A stretch of 64,000 bases of DNA from positions 14,771,501 through 14,835,500 of the forward strand of contig CP016211.1 of NCBI GenBank assembly GCA_001931535.1, in the 5' to 3' direction. Below are positions 27,298 to 36,580 of the stretch, in pieces (position 1 is the stretch's first letter; each line of letters starts with the position of its first letter). The DNA is from Minicystis rosea. Lineage in GTDB: Bacteria; Myxococcota_A; Polyangia; Polyangiales; Polyangiaceae. The notes under the pieces are model-generated. The model was not told the origin of the DNA, did not search any database, and worked only from the letters and a program-made list of their open reading frames with translations. The translations under genes were made by a program, and so were the position numbers.

Positions 27298-29406
27298 TCA
27301 GGGGGCGCCGGCGTCCGGATCGGTGCCCGGGTCGGTGCCGTCGCAGGAGGCGCCGGCGTCGGGGGGCACGGGATCGCTGCCGGGATCGTTGCGGGTGGTG
27401 CAGGCGTCGCAGGCGTCGCCCGGATCGGGCGCGAGCATGCGGGGCGCGGCGCAGATGTAGCCGCGTTTGGCGTCGCACGGCAGATCGTTCCACGTCCCTT
27501 CGGCGCCGATGGTGGTGCAGTTCTCGATGCCGCCGGCGTTGTCGGGCTGCCCCATTCCCCAGTTCGAATACGTGCCCGATCCGGAGGACCAAACGAACGT
27601 GCCCTCCATCGCGGCGTCGCTGTATCCAATCCAGAGATCCGAGGTGCCGAGCCCATGCAGGTACTCGTCGTCCTCGGCGCTCGGGATGGTCACGAGATCG
27701 CCGCCGCGCGCCGCGCAGGCCGCCGCGGCGTCGGCCCACGTCACGGCGGCCGCACGGCAAAACAGGTAAGCGGAGGTGCCGTGTGCATGCAATTCGCAGC
27801 CGGTCTCGGCCTGGCAGCTCGACGCCGAGGCGCACCGGAAAGGCATGCTGTCGACGTTCGCTTGATCGGGGTTGGCGACGCTCGGGCAGTTGTCGAGGAG
27901 ATCGGGAATGCCGTCGCCGTCCTCGTCGTCGAGCGAGAGCGGGGACCAGCTCGTGAAGAGCGCCGCGCGCGTCAGATCCTGCCGGCTCACGAAGAGATCG
28001 TCGTCGCCGTCGCCGTCGAGATCGCCCACGGCGAGGCCGCCGTTCGCGAAGCCCTCGCCGTTGCCGGTGACCTCGCCGGAGTAATCGAAGAATCGGCCCG
28101 TTCCATCATTGCGATAGAGGCGCAGGCTCCCCGGCCGATCGAGGACGGCGATGTCGGCGTGGCCGTCGAGATCGAGATCGACGATGACGGCGCTCCGGCC
28201 CGCGCCCGACTCGGGGCCGAGCATGAGATCGGTGAAGTCCGCGAAGGTGCCTTTGCCGTCGTTGAGGAGGATGCGATCCTGGCCCGCGGTGGGCAGATAG
28301 ACATCGAGGCTGCCATCACCATCGATGTCGCCCAGGGCCGGGACGCCGGTGCCCGGCAACGGATCATAGGGAATCGCATCGGGGGCCGCGCGCTGGAAGA
28401 CGCCGTGGCCATCATTGAGATAGAGACGGGAAGCCTCGCCGTCGGCGGCGAAGAACAAGTCCGGATCGCCGTCCCCATCGACGTCGCCCACGGCCACGCC
28501 CGTGGCGTTGAACGTGCCTCCCGCGAGGTGCTTGGTGGTGACGTCGACGAAGGTGCCTTTGCCCTTGTTCGACAGGATCGCGACCCCGGGAGCGCCGTCC
28601 GCGGCCGACGCCGATCCGACGGTGACGAGATCGAGATCGCCGTCGTCGTCGAGGTCGATGGCCACCGCGCTCTGATCGGTGCCGAAGAGCGGAGGGAGCG
28701 CATCCGGATCGGCCTCGAAGCCCATCTTGCCGTCGCCGAAGAGGACGCGGCTCGCCGTCTTCACCGTGGTGCTGAGGAACAAATCGACGTGGCCATCGCC
28801 GTCGAAATCACGGGCCACGACGGCGACGACGTCGGCGGGATCTTCACCGGGAGAGACGTTGATGGGATCGACGAGCGAGCCTTTCCCATCGTTCTCGTAG
28901 ATCCACACGCCCTCACCGCGCGCGGCTTGGAAGACGTCGTCGTGCCCATCGTCGTTGCCGTCCGCGATGGCCGCCCCACCGCCGTTCACCGGCAAAGGCG
29001 ACATACGAGCCCACGAGGTGTCGACGAACGTGAAGGGCAAAGCCAGGTAGGTGAAGCCCTTTTCGAGCTCGCCGTGGCGGTCGTCCACGTCGACCTCGAT
29101 GTCGACGTCCCCAGCAATCTTGCGCGGCGCGATGACTTCGATTTTGGTGTCGCTCGCCGACTTGACGGTGGCCGCTTTGCCACCGAAATGCACCTTGGGA
29201 TCGGCGCCGAAGCCGTGCCCTTCGAGGGTGATGATCTCTCCGCCGCGGGCCGAGCCCTCTTGGGGGGAGACCGAGGAGATCGCGAGCGCGTCACCATTGC
29301 AGGAGGTGACGAGCGGCGAGAGCAGGAGGGCGACGGCGGCGAGGAGGGGAGACGACGAGGCGCGGCGGAGAAGCGAGCCCGTGCCGTTCGAGTCAATGCG
29401 CGTCAT
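27298..29406 (-). CDS. IPT/FG-GAP repeat lipoprotein with C-type lectin domain
   Basis: The 702-residue protein has a lipoprotein signal (LLSPLVTSCNGD, acylated Cys about residue 36). Then come an IPT/TIG domain (SVSPQEGSARGGEIITLEG) and about seven FG-GAP/VCBS beta-propeller repeats with calcium-type loops such as DFDGDGHVDLFL, DLDDDGDLDLV and DVDGDGDPDLFF. A thrombospondin-type-3-like DEDGDGIPDLLDNCPS follows. The C-terminal domain is C-type lectin-like: AYLFCRAAAVTWADAAAACA, DLWIGYSDAAMEGTFVWSSG, and WNDLPCDAKRGYICA. The tail is Asp/Pro-rich. A surface adhesin or sugar-binding role is inferred. It overlaps the preceding paralogue by 14 nt, so it belongs to the same operon. Confidence 0.88.
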   Translation of the reverse strand: MTRIDSNGTGSLLRRASSSPLLAAVALLLSPLVTSCNGDALAISSVSPQEGSARGGEIITLEGHGFGADPKVHFGGKAATVKSASDTKIEVIAPRKIAGDVDIEVDVDDRHGELEKGFTYLALPFTFVDTSWARMSPLPVNGGGAAIADGNDDGHDDVFQAARGEGVWIYENDGKGSLVDPINVSPGEDPADVVAVVARDFDGDGHVDLFLSTTVKTASRVLFGDGKMGFEADPDALPPLFGTDQSAVAIDLDDDGDLDLVTVGSASAADGAPGVAILSNKGKGTFVDVTTKHLAGGTFNATGVAVGDVDGDGDPDLFFAADGEASRLYLNDGHGVFQRAAPDAIPYDPLPGTGVPALGDIDGDGSLDVYLPTAGQDRILLNDGKGTFADFTDLMLGPESGAGRSAVIVDLDLDGHADIAVLDRPGSLRLYRNDGTGRFFDYSGEVTGNGEGFANGGLAVGDLDGDGDDDLFVSRQDLTRAALFTSWSPLSLDDEDGDGIPDLLDNCPSVANPDQANVDSMPFRCASASSCQAETGCELHAHGTSAYLFCRAAAVTWADAAAACAARGGDLVTIPSAEDDEYLHGLGTSDLWIGYSDAAMEGTFVWSSGSGTYSNWGMGQPDNAGGIENCTTIGAEGTWNDLPCDAKRGYICAAPRMLAPDPGDACDACTTRNDPGSDPVPPDAGASCDGTDPGTDPDAGAP

Positions 29407-30901
29407 GGATCGAGGGCTCCACGGAGAGATAGAGGCGGGCCTGGCCCGGAGAGGCGTTCAAGATCACGAGATCTTCATCCGCGTCGTCATCGACGTCGGC
29501 CGCGGCGAGGAAGACCGTGGCGTCGGCGTGAATCGGGAGGATGGGTGTGTGATCGATGAAGCGGCCGGTGCCGTCATTGAGGTAGAGGCGCGTCTCGGCG
29601 CCGGCGTTGCCGATCACCAGATCGAGGTCGCGATCGCGATCGAGATCGACGAGCGCCACCGAGGTGCCGGACGTGGCGTCGAGCGGCATGGAGCTGAAGG
29701 TGGCGTCGAAGAAATGGCCCGTGCCATCGTTGACGAGCAAACGATCCTGCCCTTCGCCGACCGCCACGATGTCGACGGCGCCGTCGCCGTTCACGTCGCC
29801 CGCCGCGAACGCGGTGACGGTGCCGGAGGTGCCTTTGGGCAACCGATCCGCCGCTTCTTGGAAGCCCTTCTTGCCGCCGACGAGCAGCCGGAGCGCGACG
29901 CCGTCGGCCGCGCCCGGCGTGGCGACCAAGAGGTCGAGCGTGCCGTCGCCGTCGACGTCCACGATGGCAATCGCCGACACGGCCCAATCCCGCTCGGGGA
30001 TCATGCCCGCTTCGGCTTCGGTGAACGAGATGGCATCTCCAGCGCTGGTGTTGAGATAAACCCGGAGAGGCACGTCGTCGGCGGTGTCATTGCCAATCAC
30101 CAGATCGGGCAGGCCATCGCCGTCGAGATCGCCGACGGCGACCGCGGTGACGGGATCGGTGCCGGCGGGGAGCACCTCGGGGCCGGCGTCGCTGAAGGTG
30201 GCATTGCCGTCGTTGCGATAGACGACGCCGATGCCCATCGAGCCGAGGCCGAGGAAGAGATCGACGGCGCCGTCACCATCGAAGTCGGCGGCGGCCATCA
30301 CCCGGGGATCGGAGAGCCCTGCGGGGAAACGCGGCCCGTCTTTGCCTTTCGGCACGTCCACGAAGTTGCCGCGACCATCGTTGCGGAGGAGATGACAGGG
30401 AGCGTCCTTGAGGCAAGTGATGATGTCGGGATCGCCGTCGCCGTCGAAATCCCGCAGCGCCGCGCCTACCATCGCTGCATCGGTGTCGGCGGGCAGCGCA
30501 TAAGGCGGGGCCTCGTGGAAGCGCAAATCGAGCGGGAGCACGTCGAGGCCATTCGCGAGCTCCACGGTCTCGCCGGCCTCCGTCGTCACGACCACCGTCG
30601 CCGGGCCGGCGAAGAGGGGAGGGGTGGTGAAGTGGATTTCGCTCGACGACACGATCTCGGAGCCACGCACGTGCTCGTCGCCGAGGCGCACCGTGGTGCC
30701 TTCGCCGAAGCCCGATCCGCGCAGCGTCACGCTCTCGCCTCCGCGGGCCGAGACACGCGCGGGCGACACCTCGGTGATCGCGGGGCCACCGAGGCAGCCG
30801 AGGAACGACAGGGACGTCGTCGCGAGCAGCACAGTGATGGCCGCGCGCCGAACGAGCGTGAATGTCCCTGCCTTCACGGCGAAGGGATGGCGTGACGACA
30901 C
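29393..30901 (-). CDS. IPT/FG-GAP repeat lipoprotein
   Basis: The 502-residue protein is a shorter paralogue of its downstream neighbour. The lipobox SLSFLGC is followed by an IPT/TIG domain (ITEVSPARVSARGGESVTLR). About seven FG-GAP propeller repeats follow (DFDGDGDPDIITC, DFDGDGAVDLFLG, DLDGDGLPDLVIG, DVDGDGTLDLLV). It ends without the lectin domain. AAGGAGG lies 4 nt before the GTG at 30901. It lies 83 nt behind the CHAP gene and overlaps the next gene. Confidence 0.9.
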   Translation of the reverse strand: MSSRHPFAVKAGTFTLVRRAAITVLLATTSLSFLGCLGGPAITEVSPARVSARGGESVTLRGSGFGEGTTVRLGDEHVRGSEIVSSSEIHFTTPPLFAGPATVVVTTEAGETVELANGLDVLPLDLRFHEAPPYALPADTDAAMVGAALRDFDGDGDPDIITCLKDAPCHLLRNDGRGNFVDVPKGKDGPRFPAGLSDPRVMAAADFDGDGAVDLFLGLGSMGIGVVYRNDGNATFSDAGPEVLPAGTDPVTAVAVGDLDGDGLPDLVIGNDTADDVPLRVYLNTSAGDAISFTEAEAGMIPERDWAVSAIAIVDVDGDGTLDLLVATPGAADGVALRLLVGGKKGFQEAADRLPKGTSGTVTAFAAGDVNGDGAVDIVAVGEGQDRLLVNDGTGHFFDATFSSMPLDATSGTSVALVDLDRDRDLDLVIGNAGAETRLYLNDGTGRFIDHTPILPIHADATVFLAAADVDDDADEDLVILNASPGQARLYLSVEPSIHDAH

Positions 30902-30984
30902 GAATCCTCCTTACAACCCATTTCGAGCGCCCGAGCTCCCATTCCGGTAATGAAACCCACCGTGAGAGACGGGCTCGATGTTCG

Positions 30985-32325
30985 TCATCCGCGGGCTCGC
31001 GGCCCGGGAGATGCGCGGCGCGCGCGTGCCATCATGAAGAGCGCGACGGCGAGGCCGAAGCCCGCCGAGCCCGCGCCGGCCGGTGATTGGGAGCAGCCCG
31101 AAGCGAGCTTGGCCGTGGCCGCGTCGTCGGGCGCGCCGCCCTCACCCCCGTTGCCGGGGGTGGGCAAAATACGAATCTTGGGCGTGATCTCCGCGTTGGG
31201 ACAACCGATGCGCCGCCCGTCCGAGACTTGGAGTTGGAACGTCTCTTCGACTTCACCTTCGACGTCGGTCGGAGCCACGATGTCGAAAGCAAAGCGCCCG
31301 ATTTCTCCGGGGAGGACGGGCTGCGCCACCACGGCGGCCACGTCCCACGCGGGCCACACCTCGGGTTGGAAGAACACACTCGCACCGCCGTCCTCGGCGC
31401 CGTGGGCGACGAGCCAAATCCCATCATGGGTCCAAGCCTCGGCGCCGTCGTTGCGGAAATCGGCCCAGATCGTAGCGTGCTCGCCGCTCCGCAACACCTG
31501 TGGATATGAGATGTCCACGAGCGTGGCGGCGTAAGGAGGGGCCTTGTCGCCGATGGGCGGGTGGCCATCGTCGACCGCGCCGTCGCAATCGTTGTCGGCG
31601 CCGTCGCAGACCTCGGGCGAGGGGCCGACGAGGGACTTGCAGGCGGTGTTGCCATTGATGCAGCGGACGCGCCCATCGGCGCAGACGCCCGGCTCGCCCG
31701 TGCCACAAGCGACGTTGCCGCCGCCCGGATCGGGGCCGCCGCAGCCGCCCCAGCCACCCCAATTGCAGCTCGAATCGCAGGAGCGCGAGCGCGTGCCGCA
31801 ATCACCGCAGGCCTCGCTCTGCACCTGGCCGGGGGAGCACTGGCATTGAGACCCGTGCCGCACCACGTAACCGCTGTTGAAATAACCGGCCGTGTACGTA
31901 TGCGTGCGCATGCCGCCGGCGCAGCCGTCGCAGCAGTTCTCTTCGGTGACGGTGACGCTCGATCCGTTGGTGGCGACGACCCAAGCCACGTGTCCGAAGT
32001 TGCCGAGATCACGGGTGGCGATGCTGCCCACCACGGGATAGCCGAGGACGTCGAAGTTGGGATCGACGTGCGCGTGCGTGGCCCAGGTGTTGGCGTTGCC
32101 CCAATTGACGAGGCCGATGTGCCAATTGCGGCAAACGGACTCCCACGCCCACCAGGTGCAGTTGCCGCCGTTGTCGCAGCAAGGATAGATGTTGCCCTTG
32201 CCGCACTCGTCGTGATGAATCTGGTCGCCGCAGGCATTGACGGCGTGCGCGGGCGCGCCGAGCAGGGCGGCGGCGGCGAAGGCGGCGGCGCCGAGGAGGG
32301 CGCGGGTCGAGCGATAAGCGCTCAC
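30985..32325 (-). CDS. Secreted CHAP-domain protein with MopE-type motif, Ig-like domain and MYXO-CTERM tail
   Basis: The 446-residue protein has a signal peptide ending GAPAHA. The CHAP-like amidase domain includes the Cys region CCDNGGNCTWWAWES and the His in LGNFGHVAWVVA. Next is a Cys-rich part (QCSPGQVQSEACGDCG) and CDGADNDCDGAVDDG, a MopE-type metal-binding motif. A beta-sandwich of about 110 residues, with WADFRNDGAEAWTHDGIWLV, resembles the NBR1-type four-tryptophan domain. The end is LASGC, a hydrophobic helix and RARRAS, a myxobacterial sorting tail. Peptidoglycan cleavage at the cell surface is inferred from CHAP. The GTG start overlaps the upstream stop by 4 nt (GTGA). Confidence 0.85.
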   Translation of the reverse strand: MSAYRSTRALLGAAAFAAAALLGAPAHAVNACGDQIHHDECGKGNIYPCCDNGGNCTWWAWESVCRNWHIGLVNWGNANTWATHAHVDPNFDVLGYPVVGSIATRDLGNFGHVAWVVATNGSSVTVTEENCCDGCAGGMRTHTYTAGYFNSGYVVRHGSQCQCSPGQVQSEACGDCGTRSRSCDSSCNWGGWGGCGGPDPGGGNVACGTGEPGVCADGRVRCINGNTACKSLVGPSPEVCDGADNDCDGAVDDGHPPIGDKAPPYAATLVDISYPQVLRSGEHATIWADFRNDGAEAWTHDGIWLVAHGAEDGGASVFFQPEVWPAWDVAAVVAQPVLPGEIGRFAFDIVAPTDVEGEVEETFQLQVSDGRRIGCPNAEITPKIRILPTPGNGGEGGAPDDAATAKLASGCSQSPAGAGSAGFGLAVALFMMARARRASPGPRARG

Positions 32326-32921
32326 GGCGTCACCGCCACTTCGAGCTTGTCGACGACCTCGTCGAAGAGGCGCCGCGCCGCGGGGTTGCCCTCGTAATCG
32401 ATGGCGGTCACACGGAAGATTTGGGCGCCGACCGCGAACACCGCGATGGCTTGAGAGAGGGCCTGTGTCGAGCGCGGCTGGCGAAGCAGGATGCCCGAAG
32501 CGTGGGCGCGCGACATGGGCCGCTCGCTCACGCGCGTCTCCGCATCGACGAGGCCCGCGAGGTGTTGATCGAACCACGCGCGCACCGCGGGGCGTGCCGG
32601 GTCGTCCCAAACGTCGATGACGACAACCGTGCCGCTCTCGGTGGCGAGTCGGAACGAATGCTTGAATTTGTAGGCGGGCAGGCTCGGGTCGTAATGCCTC
32701 TCGTCGACGCTGACGCCCGTGGCGAGCACCGGAAAACGAATGCGCGTGAGAGGCTCGCCGTGGAAACGAAGCTCGCCGGGCGCCGGCTCGACCGGCTGCG
32801 ACGCGGGCTCGACGGCGGGCGTGCCGATGTTTTCGGGCGGCTCGGTGGAGCACGCCAAAGCGAGGATCGGCGCGGCCGCGAGGAGCGCGATGCGGCCGAG
32901 CTTTGTTCGGAGATCCATCAT
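32322..32921 (-). CDS. Lipoprotein of unknown function
   Basis: The 199-residue product has a classical lipobox (APILALACSTEPP, Cys about residue 24), then a short Pro/Glu linker and a compact alpha/beta domain with GTVVVIDVWDDPARPAVRAW and FAVGAQIFRVTAIDYEGNP. No family is recognised. Two adjacent ATGs (32921, 32918) are preceded by AAGGA. It heads the surface-protein operon with the CHAP gene (GTGA overlap) and the two FG-GAP genes. Confidence 0.75.
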   Translation of the reverse strand: MMDLRTKLGRIALLAAAPILALACSTEPPENIGTPAVEPASQPVEPAPGELRFHGEPLTRIRFPVLATGVSVDERHYDPSLPAYKFKHSFRLATESGTVVVIDVWDDPARPAVRAWFDQHLAGLVDAETRVSERPMSRAHASGILLRQPRSTQALSQAIAVFAVGAQIFRVTAIDYEGNPAARRLFDEVVDKLEVAVTP

Positions 32922-32937
32922 CCCGCGTGTCCTTTTC

Positions 32938-32983
32938 GTGAGGCCCGCGCTCATTGCGCGCGGTCCGCGAAGTCGGGCCTCAC
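32938..32983. promoter_or_regulatory. 10-bp inverted repeat in the leader of the surface-protein operon
   Basis: GTGAGGCCCG (32938-32947) and CGGGCCTCAC (32974-32983) are perfect complements with a 26-nt spacer, starting 17 nt upstream of the lipoprotein start at 32921. It could be an operator or an mRNA leader hairpin. Confidence 0.4.
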
Positions 32984-33098
32984 GATCGAGAATGCCCACG
33001 ATGGTTGGGAGCAATAGCCACATCCGTGCCACGCACCGAGGCGCGTATTTCGTGTGTCCGGTGAGGGCCACCGTGGATCGAATGAGGACCATGGTTCG

Positions 33099-33113
33099 CG
33101 CCTGGACCAGGCG
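33099..33113. promoter_or_regulatory. Short palindrome in the divergent promoter region
   Basis: CGCCTGG-a-CCAGGCG is a perfect 7-bp dyad between the divergent genes at 32921 and 33187, 74 nt before the latter start. It is a candidate operator site. Confidence 0.35.
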
Positions 33114-33186
33114 AGCGCCGCGGCGCGGGCGAATAAGGTTCGATTAAGCGGCCCCGCCTCGGGGCGCCGCGTACGAAGATGAGGCC

Positions 33187-33777
33187 ATGACTTCGATGCG
33201 GTTCTTTCGTTGGGATTCCCGGGTCGCTGTGCTCCTCGTCGGCGTGCTCGCCGCGGGCTGCGGCGACGAGGCCGTCGCGCCTGCGTACGTGGGCACGGTC
33301 GCGGGATCGGATGCAGTGGTGGGGCTCGTGGGCGACGGCGAGCACGTGCAGCTCTACCTGTGCGGCGGGGCGACGTCGTATGCGGAGCTCACGCGGTGGT
33401 TCCAAGGCCCGATCGCCGCGGATGGGACCTTCAGCATCGAGAGCGGCGGGTTCGTCGCGACGGGCAGCCTGACGACGGGCAAAGGCGAGGTGAAGACGGA
33501 GAGCGGCGAGCTCCTCTCGTGGTCGGTCGCGCGCGCGGACGGCGAGCTCTCGGGCCTGTATGCCGCGATGGATGGCTCGTGTCGCACCGGCGTGGTGGTC
33601 GGCGACTTCGACGGCGACGGCTCGATCGACGTTCAAGGCACGTGGTGCAACGGCAAGGACCTGTTCGCGCAGGTGACGCCGCTCACGCCCATCGCCATCA
33701 CCGATCGCGGCATCCGCGTGCGGGTGGACGTCGATCCGCCGAAGGATCTGTACGTCGATCGCGTCCGCGTGCCGTAG
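33187..33777 (+). CDS. Lipoprotein of unknown function
   Basis: The 196-residue product has a lipoprotein signal (VLLVGVLAAGCGDE). The mature part is beta-rich, with VVGLVGDGEHVQLYLCGG, repeated Gly-turn strands (DGTFSIESGGFVATGSLTTG) and a single Asp-loop DFDGDGSIDVQG resembling an FG-GAP calcium loop. Two Cys pairs may form disulphides. No family is assigned. GAGG precedes the ATG. It is divergent from the surface-protein operon. Confidence 0.75.
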   Translation: MTSMRFFRWDSRVAVLLVGVLAAGCGDEAVAPAYVGTVAGSDAVVGLVGDGEHVQLYLCGGATSYAELTRWFQGPIAADGTFSIESGGFVATGSLTTGKGEVKTESGELLSWSVARADGELSGLYAAMDGSCRTGVVVGDFDGDGSIDVQGTWCNGKDLFAQVTPLTPIAITDRGIRVRVDVDPPKDLYVDRVRVP

Positions 33778-33863
33778 CGCGCACCCCGGGGCCGCGCGCG
33801 TGATTGCGCGTGGCCTCGCGTTCGGCCTTGAGGTCACCGCGGCGCTGATCGATTCTCGGGCCG

Positions 33864-36524
33864 ATGACCGCTGCGTCCCGGCGCCGGAAGCACGATCTCG
33901 CAGCGCCCGCGTCGCGGTTCATCGGACGCGCCGACGATCTGGCCGCGCTCGGCCGGCTGTTCGCCGAAGGCCGCCGCCTCGTGACCGTGTGGGGCCCCGC
34001 GGGGATGGGCAAGACACGGCTCGCGCTCGAGGTCGCGCGCGCCGTCGCGGAGGCGCACCCCGACGAGCCCGTGCGGTTCTGCGAGGTCGACGCCGCCCGC
34101 GATCTGCGTGCGTTCTGCGGCGCGGTGGCGCGCGCGCTGGGCGTGACCGTGACCGCCGGCAAGAAGGACGCAGGGACCGTCGATCGCATCGGGCGCGCGC
34201 TCACGGCTCAAGGACCGATGTTGGTGGTGCTCGACAACCTGGAGCAGGTGGTCGAGGCCGCCGCGCCCGCGATCGGCGCGTGGGTTCGCGCGGCGCCGGA
34301 GGCACGGTTTCTGGTGACGTCGCGCGAGCGCACGCGGCTCGCCGGCGAGATCAGCTATGAATTGCGGCCGCTCGGCTTGCCTGAGGTCGAGGGGGCCACG
34401 TCGGAGGCGGTGGAGCTGTTCCTCGATCGTGCGGGCGCCGTTTCATCGGCGCGGCCGCTGGGCGCCGAGAGCCTGCCCAAGATCGCGACGCTGGTGCGGC
34501 GCCTCGAAGGGATCCCGCTCGCGATCGAGCTGGCGGCGGCGCGCGCAGAGCTGCTCGGCCTCGATGGATTGCTGGCGCGCCTGGAGCGGCGGCTCGATCT
34601 GCTGGGCGGCGCGCACCGCGGCGTGCTCGCGCGCCAGGCGACGCTGCGTGATGCCGTGGTGTGGTCGTGGGATCTGCTCGACGAGGCCGATCGGCGCGCG
34701 CTCGCGCGCTGCGCGGTGTTTCGCGGAGGGTTCTCGCTCGAAGCGGCGGACGCGGTGCTCGCGGAGCCCGCGCTCGAGCGGGTGCAGTCGCTGCGCGACA
34801 AGTCGCTGCTGCGCGCGGTGTCGCGCGAGCCCGGGACGCCCGCGCGCTTCTCGCTCTACGAGGCGGTGCGCGAGCTGGCCGAGGAGAAGCTCGCCGAGCG
34901 CGGCGAGACGGCGATCGCCGAAGCGCGGCACGCCGCGCATCACTTGGCGATCGGCGAGGCGGCCGCGGAGGATTGGGCCCGCACCGGATCGGTGGAGGCG
35001 CTCGATCGCATCGGCGACGATCTGGAGAACCTGCTCGTGGTGGTGGAGCGCGCGCTCGCGCGGCCCGCCGTGGCGGAGGCGCTGCGCGCGCTCCTCGTGA
35101 TCGATCCCGTGCTCAGCACGCGCGGGCCGTTCGGCATTCACCTCGAGCTGCTCGATCGCGCGCTCGGGCTCGCGGCCGAGGCGCGTGCGGCGATGGATGG
35201 AGCGCGCGCGCCGGATCCACTCCTCGAAGCGCGGGCCCTCGCCGCGCGTGGTCGCGCGCGCCAGCTCCGTGGCAGCGACGCCGCCGGCCTCGACGATCTC
35301 GGGCAGGCCCGCGCGCGCGCCGCCGCGCTCGGCGCGAAGACCGTGGAGGCGCTGATCGCCACGGAGATCGGGGTCATCCATCACCGGCGCCGCGAGATGG
35401 ATTACGCGCGCGCCTGCTACGAGGAAGCGCTCGCGCTCCTCCACGAGGGCGGCGATCGCCGCGCCGAGGGCCGCGTGCTCGGCAACCTCGGCGCGCTCTA
35501 CCACGACGATCGCCGCTTCGACGAGGCCATGCTCCGCTATCAGCCGGCGATTGCGAGCGCCGTTCTGGTCGGTGATTTGCGTATGGAAGGCCTCTTCTCC
35601 ATGAACGTCGGCCTGCTCGAGCAGGAGCGCGGCGACGCGGCCGAAGCGCGACGTCGCTACGAGCGCGCCGTCGCGGTGCTCGAAGAGGTCGGTGATCTGC
35701 GGCTCCTCGGGATCGCCCTCGGGAACCTCGGCCTGCTCTGCCACGAAGAGGGAAGGCTCGACGAAGCGCGCGGCGATCACGCACGCGCAGCCGTGTTGTT
35801 GCGCGAGGGCGGCGATCGTCGATCCGAAGCGCGCGCCGAAGGGCGCCTCGGCGCGGTGCTCGCCTCGCTCGATCGCATCGACGATGCCCGCGCTGCGTTG
35901 GGCCGCGGCGAGCGGCTCGTCGCGCACCTCGACGATCCGCTCGACGCCGAGCTCCTCGCGGTGGCCCGCGGGTTCCTCGATCTCGCCTTGGCCCGATCGG
36001 CCCGCGTCGCCGGCCGTCCCGCCGAAGCCACCGCGTACCTCGATGAAGCGCGCCGCCGCATCGCGCGCGCGCGGGACGGTGCGCCTTCGCTCGCCGATCG
36101 ACAGGACGACATTCGCCTCTTCCTGCGCATCCTCGAGCGCGGCTTGGCCGCCATGGAAGGCGAGAGCGGCGCCGGCGCCGAAGATCTCCTCCTCGCCCCC
36201 GAAGCGCGCTTCATCCGTCCTCCCGGCGGCGATTGGCAAGACCTGCGCGAGCGTCACGCCGTGCGCCGCATTCTCCTTCGCCTCGTCGCCCGCCGCCGCG
36301 ACGCGCCCGGGCGCGGCGTATCGCTCCTCGATTTGCAGGAGGCCGGCTGGCCCGGCGAGCGCATGCTCCCGCAGGCCGCGTCCAATCGCATCTACGTGGC
36401 CATGAATCAGCTCCGCAAGCTCGGCCTCAAGGATTGCCTTCGCCACGGCGGAGAGGGCTATTTCCTCGACCCCTCGCTGCCGGTGCACCACACCGCCGTC
36501 GAGCCCCTGTTAAGGGACAAATAA
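33864..36524 (+). CDS. Large NTPase-TPR regulator with a C-terminal winged-helix-like region
   Basis: The 886-residue protein begins with a STAND/NB-ARC-like ATPase. The Walker A motif is VWGPAGMGKTRLALEV and the Walker B region is PMLVVLDNLEQVVEAA. Sensor motif LVTSRERTRLAGEISYEL and the winged-helix-like RLEGIPLAIELAAARAELLG follow. The middle is a superhelix of TPR units (residues about 440-720; for example ARACYEEALALLHEGGDRRA and MLRYQPAIASAVLVGDLRM). The C-terminal 100 residues (LLRLVARRRDAPGRGVSLLD, NRIYVAMNQLRKLGLKDC, RHGGEGYFLDP) look like an OmpR/SARP-type winged helix placed at the end. A signal-driven transcription regulator is inferred. Its stop is followed 56 nt later by a lipoprotein gene. 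Confidence 0.8.
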   Translation: MTAASRRRKHDLAAPASRFIGRADDLAALGRLFAEGRRLVTVWGPAGMGKTRLALEVARAVAEAHPDEPVRFCEVDAARDLRAFCGAVARALGVTVTAGKKDAGTVDRIGRALTAQGPMLVVLDNLEQVVEAAAPAIGAWVRAAPEARFLVTSRERTRLAGEISYELRPLGLPEVEGATSEAVELFLDRAGAVSSARPLGAESLPKIATLVRRLEGIPLAIELAAARAELLGLDGLLARLERRLDLLGGAHRGVLARQATLRDAVVWSWDLLDEADRRALARCAVFRGGFSLEAADAVLAEPALERVQSLRDKSLLRAVSREPGTPARFSLYEAVRELAEEKLAERGETAIAEARHAAHHLAIGEAAAEDWARTGSVEALDRIGDDLENLLVVVERALARPAVAEALRALLVIDPVLSTRGPFGIHLELLDRALGLAAEARAAMDGARAPDPLLEARALAARGRARQLRGSDAAGLDDLGQARARAAALGAKTVEALIATEIGVIHHRRREMDYARACYEEALALLHEGGDRRAEGRVLGNLGALYHDDRRFDEAMLRYQPAIASAVLVGDLRMEGLFSMNVGLLEQERGDAAEARRRYERAVAVLEEVGDLRLLGIALGNLGLLCHEEGRLDEARGDHARAAVLLREGGDRRSEARAEGRLGAVLASLDRIDDARAALGRGERLVAHLDDPLDAELLAVARGFLDLALARSARVAGRPAEATAYLDEARRRIARARDGAPSLADRQDDIRLFLRILERGLAAMEGESGAGAEDLLLAPEARFIRPPGGDWQDLRERHAVRRILLRLVARRRDAPGRGVSLLDLQEAGWPGERMLPQAASNRIYVAMNQLRKLGLKDCLRHGGEGYFLDPSLPVHHTAVEPLLRDK

Positions 36525-36580
36525 GGGGCGATTCGAGCCGTTTGCCACAGACTCTCGATCCTCTTCGCGACGGAGGTCTC

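Noticed and set aside
27289..30895. Two long plus-strand frames (756 and 614 codons) opposite the FG-GAP genes
   Set aside because: They are antisense to DxDGDG propeller repeats and show only Ile/Val/Glu-rich mirror repeats of them.
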